In this document: positions 41,577 to 49,743 of the stretch, piece by piece | Numbering within the stretch: the first letter of the stretch is position 1 | How the letters are laid out: every line of letters begins with the position of its first letter | Assembly (NCBI GenBank): GCA_020850615.1 | Contig: JADZEI010000045.1 | Span: 46,889 to 110,888, forward strand | Direction: 5' to 3' | Source: Dehalococcoidia bacterium | GTDB lineage: Bacteria > Chloroflexota > Dehalococcoidia > Tepidiformales > Tepidiformaceae | Length of the DNA: 64,000 nt | Translations under genes and position numbers: made by a program | Notes under the pieces: model-generated | What the model was told of the DNA's origin: nothing | The model's database searches: none | Seen by the model: the letters and a program-made list of their open reading frames with translations, nothing else

Positions 41577-42812
41577 TCACGCCCGCCCCGAGGCGGCACG
41601 CGCGGCACCAGCGGCTCCACCGCCACCAGCCGCGCCACCCGCCTTCGCCGCTCGGCCCGCAGCGCCCAGCCCGCCCATTGCGTGCGTGACGGCGGCGAGC
41701 GTGAGGACGTTGGTGATTCCGGCGGCGCTGCGGCTGCTTCGAAGCAGGGACGGGATCTTCAGCGTGAGCCAACACACCGCCAGCCCGAGCAGCATCGTGA
41801 GCAGCGCGTTGGACATGCTACCCGGCGTGAGCTCGACCATGAGCGACGAGCCGAGGCGCAGCACCATGACTTGGACTGCCTGCTGGAAGACCGTGGTCGT
41901 GAAGAGGTCGACCCACCAGCGCGTCCACTGCTGCGTCTGCGGCAGGACCCACATGAGCGCTGCGACTGGTCCGAGGACGATGAGCATCGCCAACAGCGCG
42001 AGCCGCATGAGCATCTGGAAGACGAGCAGGATGGCGACGATGCCGTAAGCGACCGCCGTGAAGATGAGTGCGATGCCCTCCTGCGACGGCGTGGCCTGGT
42101 CATAGCCGGGAAGGCTGACGTCGCCGATAGCCGCCGAGATGGCGTTGTTCACGTCGATGAGCAGCCGCGCGAACTCGATGGTGAGGTTCGCTGCTAGCGC
42201 CGCGAGGATGACCCGCGGCAGCAGCTCCATCGCCTCGTGGTACGGGCTCCGCGTGTGCTCCTTGAGGATGACGTTGAACCCGCCCCACATGACGATGACC
42301 GCCAGGGCCGCGTTCACGATCGCACGCGAGAAGTCCCACAGGCTGCGGACGGTTGGGCTGTCGTAGGTACCTTCAGCCGGCGTCTGCGTCACAAAGTTGA
42401 GCGACGAACCGCCGACCCCGAGCGCCCAGTCGACGAACCCGCGCATAGCCTCCAACAGCGCCTTCCCGACGATCGTGAACACTGCGTTCACGATGTCGCT
42501 TGCCCAGTTCAACGGGTTCAGTCCACCGGGGATCCAATCGGTCGGGTTCGGAATCCAATCGGTGGGGTCCGGGATGGGCAGGTCGACAGGGATGGCCTGT
42601 GGTGAGGCGTCGGGGCCGGGCTCGGCCGGTCGGGCCGACGGCGACGGCACTGGCGGCGGTGAGTTCAGGAGAGGGATGCCGGCTGTTGCCAGCTGAGTTC
42701 GGGTGTCGTCGTCGGGCTCGGGAGGTTCTTGAGCGACAGCTGATGTGACTTGAAGAACGGCGGTGACCGTCAGTAGTGCGGCGACCGAGACGGTTATTGC
42801 TAAAGCGCGCAT
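41577..42812 (-). CDS. VirB6/TrbL-like conjugation channel membrane protein
   Basis: This 411-residue protein begins with a signal-like segment (ALAITVSVAALLTVTAVLQ). A proline-rich stretch with repeated PTDWIPNPTDWIPG follows, then five or six membrane helices between about residues 120 and 370. The C-terminus is very Gly/Ala-rich. This is the usual form of VirB6/TrbL channel proteins. AAGGAG precedes the ATG at 42812. It is the first gene of the right conjugation block. Confidence 0.7.
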   Translation of the reverse strand: MRALAITVSVAALLTVTAVLQVTSAVAQEPPEPDDDTRTQLATAGIPLLNSPPPVPSPSARPAEPGPDASPQAIPVDLPIPDPTDWIPNPTDWIPGGLNPLNWASDIVNAVFTIVGKALLEAMRGFVDWALGVGGSSLNFVTQTPAEGTYDSPTVRSLWDFSRAIVNAALAVIVMWGGFNVILKEHTRSPYHEAMELLPRVILAALAANLTIEFARLLIDVNNAISAAIGDVSLPGYDQATPSQEGIALIFTAVAYGIVAILLVFQMLMRLALLAMLIVLGPVAALMWVLPQTQQWTRWWVDLFTTTVFQQAVQVMVLRLGSSLMVELTPGSMSNALLTMLLGLAVCWLTLKIPSLLRSSRSAAGITNVLTLAAVTHAMGGLGAAGRAAKAGGAAGGGGAAGAARAASGRA

Positions 42813-43000
42813 GGCGGCTCCTTGTCGCCCGGTCCGCGTTAGGCGGAGCTTCGGGTCAAGGATCAAGCGTGCAATTGGTCAGTCCTGACAGGGTCTGGCT
42901 GTGACGCGAGCGCCCTCCATCCGGACGCTGCCTTGTCCAATCGCTGTCCAAAGCAGTCCCGGGCGGGCTGAGACTATTCGTGCCGTTTTCGGGTCGTGGC

Positions 43001-43966
43001 TTACAGCATCATCGGCTGCATCGACAATGGCAGGTAAGTTTCGCTCGGTTCCGCCGTCACCCGGTGGTAGTAGTGCGCCAGATTCCAGAAGACGCGCTCA
43101 GGACGCTCTCTGGTCTTTCGTTTAACAAGTAGTCCGCGACCGTCTCGAAAGTAGTCCTCGCCCAGCCGGGCAGTGTGAGCCGCTCCCGCATTTGTTACGA
43201 CCAAGTCCGCGGGCTTAGCCAGCGTCGCAAGCTCGCGGATCCGGTCTGGATGAACGATTCCATTGACAACGAGTCTCGCGAGCCCGCCCCGGTGGACGAG
43301 GAGCGGGATAGCCGCGCGTACGTGGGCCCAACTACGGCGAGATTCGGCGCTCTGCAAATCAACAAACACGGTGTGCAGACCGCGGCTCGCTATCCACCCT
43401 GCCACATGCTCCGCGTCACGTGCATCGACGAAGCCGACTGCCGGAACCGCGTCGAATCCGCCCTGGATAATCCTCGCGTACATCGAAAGATTTCGGGCAC
43501 GATTGGCCATCCTCTCGATCGGCGGGCGCCCTGTGTACAACGAGAATGCTGGGCCGAGTACGGTTTTGATTCCCGCAGCTCCAAGCCCTTCCAGGAGCTG
43601 TTGAGGACGCTGCCAAGCCGCCTCCAACTGAGGGTCCAAGGAGGTCCCAACCAAAATGACCTCTTCCGCACCGCGAGCTCTTAGTCGCTCCACGGCGTTC
43701 ACGCCTCCCCGGAAACTGCCGCTCTTGGCCACAAACTCACCCAGTGTGATGGCCACCGACGCCGGCAGTCGCTCGGGAAAGTTCACGCGCCGGACCAGTT
43801 GAGGGATATAGGGAGGAAGCGGGCCTAGGTACGGCGTCGGTAGCTCCGTCGGAACCGAAAAGTCGTCCAGGTCGGAGAGCAATGCGCCCAGTTCTTGGCG
43901 AGAGGTGATTGAGCGCGCACCGGTGTAGGTCCTGAAGCGCAACACAGTCGCAACCACGACTCTCAT
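43001..43966 (-). CDS. DUF4417-like TIM-barrel-type protein downstream of BREX
   Basis: This 321-residue soluble protein is tentatively related to DUF4417. It has an alternating strand/helix pattern with the segment GIKTVLGPAFSLYTGRPPIERMANRARNLSMYARIIQGGFDAVPAVGFVDARDAEHVAGWI. Conserved-looking acidic and aromatic residues lie at loop ends, but no known catalytic motif is present. It follows brxL and a small gene in the same direction with a 65-base gap, so it may belong to the BREX transcript. Start at MRVVVATVLRF follows GGAGCGGGG. Confidence 0.55.
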   Translation of the reverse strand: MRVVVATVLRFRTYTGARSITSRQELGALLSDLDDFSVPTELPTPYLGPLPPYIPQLVRRVNFPERLPASVAITLGEFVAKSGSFRGGVNAVERLRARGAEEVILVGTSLDPQLEAAWQRPQQLLEGLGAAGIKTVLGPAFSLYTGRPPIERMANRARNLSMYARIIQGGFDAVPAVGFVDARDAEHVAGWIASRGLHTVFVDLQSAESRRSWAHVRAAIPLLVHRGGLARLVVNGIVHPDRIRELATLAKPADLVVTNAGAAHTARLGEDYFRDGRGLLVKRKTRERPERVFWNLAHYYHRVTAEPSETYLPLSMQPMML

Positions 43967-44031
43967 CGCCCCGCTCCGGACAGTCACGCACAGGACAGCG
44001 GGGACACGCGATACCAAAGAGACGGCGTTGG

Positions 44032-44361
44032 CTACTGGCGTCGACCTGCAAGCGCTATCACCGCTGTTCTACCTTCGAGAGAAGTCAGTTGCCCTACGTA
44101 CGCACCGCCAGCCGCCTGACACGCTTCGATGCCGTCGACTATCCCCCGGTCGGTAATCCATCCGACTACCTGACCGCGGATGTCGATCCGCACTCGTCCG
44201 TCACGTGCTTGGACAGAGACCGGGTCTCCCACTTGAACTGGTACGTCGCCGTCGAGTGTTACTTCAGCCTGAATGTCCGGGCACGCGCCTGGTGGTGCCG
44301 GCGGTCCGACGGGCTCCCTCGGGCGAATAGGCGTAGGCGGACGATTGGGTATCTTCACCAT
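44032..44361 (-). CDS. Small proline-rich unknown protein downstream of brxL
   Basis: This protein of about 109 residues (ATG 44361 after GGAG) has a Pro/Arg-rich start (PNRPPTPIRPREPVGPPAPPG) and a compact beta-rich domain. The domain contains DGDVPVQVGDPVSVQARDG, GQVVGWITD, CQAAGGAYVG and TAVIALAG, a pattern faintly like HIRAN-type DNA-binding domains. An upstream TTG at 44469 would add 36 residues. It lies between brxL and the DUF4417-like gene on the same strand. Confidence 0.5.
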   Translation of the reverse strand: MVKIPNRPPTPIRPREPVGPPAPPGACPDIQAEVTLDGDVPVQVGDPVSVQARDGRVRIDIRGQVVGWITDRGIVDGIEACQAAGGAYVGQLTSLEGRTAVIALAGRRQ

Positions 44362-44507
44362 GTTTGGCTCCGGGGCGGGAACAGATGTTCGCATTGTAGC
44401 CGATTGCGGCACTGCGTCATGAAGCGTATGGCCCGCGCACGACAATCCCTGTCGCTTCATCCGCGCCAAGTGAGGTGTCTGTCCCTAAGCTGCGAGCGTT
44501 GAGGCCC

Positions 44508-46553
44508 TCAGTCCCCGAGGGCTTTAAGCAGCGCCTCGCGTGCGTCTGCATAGAAAAGAACACTGATCTTGGTGGCCATCTCATCCGAAAGGTCATTCAG
44601 TTGCTTCCGCGCGGAGATCGGGATGAGGAGGGTGGTCGCTCCCTTTTCAACCGCCACTTCCGCGACAGTCACCGCGTTGTGGACCGGGTCCAGGCCGCCG
44701 CCGAGATTAAGTCCGCCCACAGCAACGAGTCCGCCCCGGAGTGACTTGCTCAGTAGAGCGCTACAAAACGCAAGCAGAGCAGGGAGGCCGAGCGATGCCC
44801 CCGTCCTCGAAGCATCAAACGCCCGCATTTGAACATTGAACTCGTGTTGTCGAGGATCTCGGTCTCCAACCAGCTCCTTAGCTCGAGCGAGGAGGTTCTG
44901 TTCGCCGTAGCGCACGCTCTCTCGGAAGGCAGGCGGCACCGGCTGATTCAGTATCTTCACGCCTGAGCCTGGACCCTCGTTCACGTCAATCCTGTATAGA
45001 TCAACGTGCTCGTCCTGCCCGCCAGGGCTGATGCACCAAACTTGTCCAGGAGGAAGCGGATCGGTGCCGATCGTGTCCTCGCTTTGGAGTTCCGGTGTGA
45101 CTACGAACCGTTCGACGCCCTCATCACCCATTTGATAGCTAAAGTGCGTGTTTCGGAATTCGGCGCTCCCCACTCGCTTTTGCTGCTCCTTCACACGGCG
45201 GCGGCATTCAAGTGCGAGCCGCACGGCCCACTCCAGATCTTCATCTTCCACATGCGTCTGGCTGTCCGGATAGAGCAGCTTCAAGAGGCCGTTCGACGTT
45301 CGGTTCACCGCGGTTGTATCGCGCCCGCTCAAGGCACCGCCGAAGTGGACGCGGCTCTGCATCGCTTGAAGCCGATTCTCATCCCTTAGACGCGTCCAGG
45401 CCTCTGACAGAAAATCACTGACCAGCCCGAAGTGGGCGGTGAACAGCGATGCCTCCATCTTAGGCACGTCCCAGCCGGGCACGTAGGCGTGAATCCGGTC
45501 CATGAAGGCCGTGTCGTTCCGCATCTCAGGCGGCAGTGGACCGAATAGGTGACCGATTCGTTGTTGATGCGCCACGTCCACATCAAAGTTCCCGACCAGA
45601 ATGATGCCTCCGGTGCCTCGGATACTCTCCCGGCCGCGGCTGAACTCGCCGGACTCCATGTAGCCTTTCAGGATGTTCACGCCGTCCTTCTGGTCGAAGG
45701 ACACGCCCGAAACCTCATCGAAGCAGACAACGTCGTACTGACACACCAGCCCTCGCTGACCGTTCGCGTTGTTCACGAACATCCGAGCGACGGTCGCCTT
45801 TCCGCCCGACACCAGGTGGGAATACGGCGAGACTTGCTGGAACAGATGTGACTTGCCCGTGCCGCGCGGACCCAACTCGACGAGGTTGTAGTTCCTCTCG
45901 ACGAATGGAACCATCCGAAGGAGAAGGACGTCTTGAGCCCTCTCGGAAAGTCGGTCTGGCTCGAACCCGACACTCCGAAGAAGCAGGTGCTTCCACTGCT
46001 CTGTCGTGAATTCGCGCCGCCCGCGCGCGAAGTCCTCGAGGACGCCCCGCTTACTTAACTGGATTGGCCGCAGCGACACGATTCCGAACGGGCGCCCGTC
46101 TTTCTGTTGGGCGATGGTCGCGTCGTACTCAAGCTCCACCTCTGCGTAGAAACCCCCGGTAAGCATCCGCTCGTTGTCGGCCACGGTTTCGTCCGGGATG
46201 CGAACCGAGGTTAACCTGAGGCTCGGGAGCGTCGCCACGTAGGTGTCGGTCGACGAATCGAGGCGGGCCGTAATCAGGTCGATGAGCTTCACAGTGCCTT
46301 GCTCGCGAGCACGGGACTTGAAGAGTTCTTCCTCGCCTGCACGCACAGTCCGCTCATGGAGCTGACGCTCGACGATCTTCAGACCTTCGGCGATTTCGTC
46401 CTCGTCGGTGCTTGCGCAATAACGACCAAGGAGAAACTCGCCAACGTAGGTCGGCACTGGATACTGACCTTTGAAGCGTAACGCCAGGTCCTTGCGGACG
46501 ATGTAGCCTTCGAACGCCTTGGCCGCGAGCCTGTCGAGTTCGTCCAGTTCCAC
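44508..46553 (-). CDS. brxL: BREX type I protein BrxL (Lon-like AAA+ protein)
   Basis: This 681-residue BrxL has an N-terminal helical domain, a AAA+ core with Walker A GPRGTGKS (228-235), Walker B VVCFDE (275-280) and VGNFDVDVAHQQRIGHLF. The C-terminal Lon-protease-like domain has RTGASLGLPALLAF and GGLNLGGGLDPVHN. The Ser of the Lon dyad is present, but the usual lysine in GGLKEK is not in place (GGGLDPV), so proteolysis is doubtful. Its GTG start overlaps the pglZ TAG stop by one base. BrxL is needed for defence but not for methylation in known type I systems. Confidence 0.92.
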   Translation of the reverse strand: MELDELDRLAAKAFEGYIVRKDLALRFKGQYPVPTYVGEFLLGRYCASTDEDEIAEGLKIVERQLHERTVRAGEEELFKSRAREQGTVKLIDLITARLDSSTDTYVATLPSLRLTSVRIPDETVADNERMLTGGFYAEVELEYDATIAQQKDGRPFGIVSLRPIQLSKRGVLEDFARGRREFTTEQWKHLLLRSVGFEPDRLSERAQDVLLLRMVPFVERNYNLVELGPRGTGKSHLFQQVSPYSHLVSGGKATVARMFVNNANGQRGLVCQYDVVCFDEVSGVSFDQKDGVNILKGYMESGEFSRGRESIRGTGGIILVGNFDVDVAHQQRIGHLFGPLPPEMRNDTAFMDRIHAYVPGWDVPKMEASLFTAHFGLVSDFLSEAWTRLRDENRLQAMQSRVHFGGALSGRDTTAVNRTSNGLLKLLYPDSQTHVEDEDLEWAVRLALECRRRVKEQQKRVGSAEFRNTHFSYQMGDEGVERFVVTPELQSEDTIGTDPLPPGQVWCISPGGQDEHVDLYRIDVNEGPGSGVKILNQPVPPAFRESVRYGEQNLLARAKELVGDRDPRQHEFNVQMRAFDASRTGASLGLPALLAFCSALLSKSLRGGLVAVGGLNLGGGLDPVHNAVTVAEVAVEKGATTLLIPISARKQLNDLSDEMATKISVLFYADAREALLKALGD

Positions 46554-48877
46554 TAGTTTGCTCCGCCCACGACGGTCTGCTGCTGAAGAACAGGGATCCC
46601 GGACGAGCTGATCACCACGAGATGCACTGGCTCCCCTTCCAACCGCTCGTCGACCACGAGCAGACTCGCCTTGCCTTCATCATCAAGGGCTTTGGGCCCA
46701 GAAGTCACGGAGGACTCTCCGCTCGCCGGTTCGCGTCGGAGGTCAGCCTGCCACCCCGCTTCGGCTCCCGTCACGGAGACGCGGCAGCGGAGTCCATTCC
46801 AGGTTATGGAGCCAATTGCTGCATTAATCGGCAACTCGGAATCTCTCCGTGTTACCTCAAGCACCGGAGTCACACACTCCTGGGGACTCAGGCCGCCGTG
46901 CTCGTACTCCTTGCCGGCCTCGAAGCACGCAATGCCTGGGGCGACCGCGAACCGTACGGCGCCATCCCAGTGCCAGGGCACCGTCTGTTGTTCGGGTATC
47001 GAGCTTGTCTTCATCCTGGCGCATCGCCCCTTGCGGATGTCTGCAAGATGAAGTGGCAGCTCGACCTTGGGCAAACCGCCCGGGAGCAGGAGGAAGCCAT
47101 GGTCGGTGACCACGACGACACGCCTCCATCCCTCGTCCACGAGTCCGACGATTCTGGCTTCCACGTCGGCAACGAGTTGGTCAACCTGTCGCGCCAGCCC
47201 GACACCTCTCGTGTGCCCCGTTTCGTCGAGGTCGCCGGCTTCAGCCCACGCCAGCCCGTTCGGGTCGCCGAGCAGGTCGGACGGCCCGAGGACCTGAATG
47301 TCCGCCTCCCGCAGGAGCTTCCGCAAGACGGTGATGTCCACCTTGCTTCCGCTGATCGTCGAAGGGCTCAACTCGGGACCGCCACGCAGGCTTGGGCCGA
47401 CCGGCGTTACCGCTGGCTTGGCTGTCGCGGTGATGGTTGGCAACGCAGTGATCCTCCAGTCGACCGAGGCAGCCAGCCCTCGGGCCGCGAGCCTCCCAGA
47501 GAGGCGATGTGCCACATCCATGCGAAGGCCGTCCACAAAGAGGAGGCAGGTGCCGGGCTCCTGCACGCTGAGCGGCACCACCTCGTACGTGGACGCTCCA
47601 CCGTCGCCCGCGAGCGATTGGAAGCGCTTCGCAGACTCTTCCAGCCAGGGGCGATAAATCGCCAGGACAGCCGCCGTCACCGCGGCTACATCGGCCGGCT
47701 GATCGACGGCCCCGAGTGCTAACAGGGCCGCATTGTCCGCGTGCCATCCATTCTGCGCGTAGGTCTCAGCCACGTGCCTGACACTGCTGCCGGTGAGTGC
47801 GTGCCTGGTGCTCCTGGCGAGCTCTGCCAGTGGCGACAGAGCCATTGCGAGCGGTGCGTGGCCGAGTTTCGCCCATACCCACTGGCGGCGCTGTCCATGT
47901 GACCGCTGGTCGTCGAGTTCGAGGATGGCCGCCCTCGCTTCGTCCGGCATGAGCGAGCCTATCTCAAGGAGGCGGTCGCGAAGGCGCGCCTCTGCGGCCT
48001 CGTTGTCCTGCGGCCACGAGTCGAGGCGTGCGAACATCCCCGCGTCCTTTGTGGGGCGAGCGCGCCGAAGAAGGTCTGGTATCCGAGGGAAGCTCGCGGG
48101 CGATTCTGCGAACCTCGCCCACACGACTTCCCACGCGGGCTCCAACCGCTCCCCGAGTCGCTGACCACCAGCCAGGGGACCGTCCTTATCGGGTCGAAAT
48201 CCGTACTTCGTTTGGCAGACCGACTGGAACGCGCCCCACTCCTCGGCAGTACAACGCTTCTGGTAGCCGTCGGGATCGTCCAGCCATTCCAGCACCGACC
48301 GCGCCTGGTCAGGATTGAGCAGGTCATCGAAAAACGGAGCGCGGAGCGGAGCTTCTGACTTCATGCGCGCGACGGGCACCGCCGCAAGCTTGAGCAAAGC
48401 CCGTTGCGCGGCAGATTTGGTGGCCCCGTTACCCTCGAAGGCCACGCCGAGCCCACCGTCCGCCGATTCGATGAAGGCGCGGATCGTCCAGTCCTTCCCA
48501 TTCAGCTGGGTGAAGAGGACCCCCTCGTACTGGAGCGACGCGATGGGCTGAAGGTGGGCGGGGCAATCCTCAACGGCGCGCAGGTCCTGCTTCGAGACCC
48601 CCGGCATGTAGATGACCGGCAGTTCGTCCTCGGGGATTTTGTCCTCGAGGGTCCTGGCCAGCATGCAGAGCAGCCAGTGAGCCGGACCTACCCTCGCGGT
48701 GGGCTCGTATGACCCAAGTGTCAGCAAGGGTAAACGCTCGCGCAGTAGGGGCAGGAGCGGTTCCCACTCGCGGCCACCATCCGGCCACAGGATGGCTGCC
48801 GGGCGCGCGTACTCCGCGGCGTTGTACCGCCCGGCGCGTTCCACGGTCCGTACCAATGCGTCTAGAAAAGTCGTCAC
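46553..48877 (-). CDS. pglZ: BREX phosphatase-like protein PglZ
   Basis: This 774-residue PglZ begins TTFLDALVRTVERAGRYN then ARPAAILWPDGGREWEPLLPLLRERLP, typical of type I systems. The alkaline-phosphatase-like domain has LLFVDGLRMDVAH (about 446-458) and VVVTDHGFLLLP (about 588-599), probable metal-binding Asp and His sites. PglZ partners with PglX for host methylation and defence. The GTG at 48877 overlaps the previous stop (GTGA); earlier in-frame codons lack support. Confidence 0.93.
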   Translation of the reverse strand: MTTFLDALVRTVERAGRYNAAEYARPAAILWPDGGREWEPLLPLLRERLPLLTLGSYEPTARVGPAHWLLCMLARTLEDKIPEDELPVIYMPGVSKQDLRAVEDCPAHLQPIASLQYEGVLFTQLNGKDWTIRAFIESADGGLGVAFEGNGATKSAAQRALLKLAAVPVARMKSEAPLRAPFFDDLLNPDQARSVLEWLDDPDGYQKRCTAEEWGAFQSVCQTKYGFRPDKDGPLAGGQRLGERLEPAWEVVWARFAESPASFPRIPDLLRRARPTKDAGMFARLDSWPQDNEAAEARLRDRLLEIGSLMPDEARAAILELDDQRSHGQRRQWVWAKLGHAPLAMALSPLAELARSTRHALTGSSVRHVAETYAQNGWHADNAALLALGAVDQPADVAAVTAAVLAIYRPWLEESAKRFQSLAGDGGASTYEVVPLSVQEPGTCLLFVDGLRMDVAHRLSGRLAARGLAASVDWRITALPTITATAKPAVTPVGPSLRGGPELSPSTISGSKVDITVLRKLLREADIQVLGPSDLLGDPNGLAWAEAGDLDETGHTRGVGLARQVDQLVADVEARIVGLVDEGWRRVVVVTDHGFLLLPGGLPKVELPLHLADIRKGRCARMKTSSIPEQQTVPWHWDGAVRFAVAPGIACFEAGKEYEHGGLSPQECVTPVLEVTRRDSELPINAAIGSITWNGLRCRVSVTGAEAGWQADLRREPASGESSVTSGPKALDDEGKASLLVVDERLEGEPVHLVVISSSGIPVLQQQTVVGGAN

Positions 48878-49743
48878 GCTGTCGCCTCCGGACGAGGGGC
48901 CAATTCCCACAGCTCGCGAAGGCGCCTTCCCTGCTTTGTATCAAATATGCTGAAGGGAAGCTTGAAGGTTCGTGGATCGACGTGCTCCTTGAGTATGTCC
49001 CAGCCCCGACCACACTCAGCCAACCACTCTTCGGCTTCGGGGGTCGTTGGGTCGATGTTCAGCGCGACACCGAAGTGGGTGATTGCTCTGTCCAGCGCGC
49101 CGTAGGCGGAAGCGAGGACCATCTGCTTTACAGGGAGGTCACTTTCACGGCTGTCGGGGTGGGCCATAAGCCCAAGCACTCCGTCCTCGCCAATGGTGGT
49201 CCCAGCTGAATGATGGATTGTCGCCCGAGCCGAGGGATGCTTGAGCTGACACAACCACTTGTAGCCTGCATAGAACTGCAGTTTGGTTCCCTCGATCTCA
49301 TCCGCCGAAGCGCTCTCGGCGTGTGGCGGGCTGTGGGTGATCTTTGCGAGGGCCTCGCAAAGCGCCAATGCGCTAAGCGTGGGATCACCAGGTACGTCCA
49401 TTAGGAACTGCGACGCCAGATTTGGATCACGCGCGCAGCACGCGGCCAGCATTGAGTGTTCCCAGAGATCCGCCGCCGCCGCCGCCCCCGCCGATGTATA
49501 CCCCCTCCTTAACAGGAGCCACATCGCACGAAGGTCGTCGAGCGCGCGCTTCAGGCAGCCGCCCGCGACGAGAATGTGTTCCTCGTCTTGCCACTCGCCC
49601 GGCAGTTCTGTCAGGCCGTTCGCAGCGTCATGGAGGATCGCGATCGCTGGTTCCAGCGGGGCGAGCTCGGGCGTCAGACGCGTGAGGGCATCTTCTTCTA
49701 GGCAGTCAAGTTCAGACCACAGCTGAAGCCGCTCCTCTATCAC
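48874..49743 (-). CDS. Unknown mostly helical protein embedded in the BREX operon
   Basis: This 289-residue soluble, almost all-helical protein resembles the DUF5677 group in size and in the pattern AGGCLKRALDDLRAMWLLLRRGYTSAGAAAAADLWEHSMLAACC. Later segments include KWLCQLKHPSARATIHH, with Lys-His residues common in such proteins. It has no ATPase, nuclease or methylase motif. It overlaps pglX by four bases (ATGA) and pglZ by four bases (GTGA), so its product is made in step with both. It is not part of the canonical six-gene type I set. Confidence 0.8.
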   Translation of the reverse strand: MIEERLQLWSELDCLEEDALTRLTPELAPLEPAIAILHDAANGLTELPGEWQDEEHILVAGGCLKRALDDLRAMWLLLRRGYTSAGAAAAADLWEHSMLAACCARDPNLASQFLMDVPGDPTLSALALCEALAKITHSPPHAESASADEIEGTKLQFYAGYKWLCQLKHPSARATIHHSAGTTIGEDGVLGLMAHPDSRESDLPVKQMVLASAYGALDRAITHFGVALNIDPTTPEAEEWLAECGRGWDILKEHVDPRTFKLPFSIFDTKQGRRLRELWELAPRPEATA

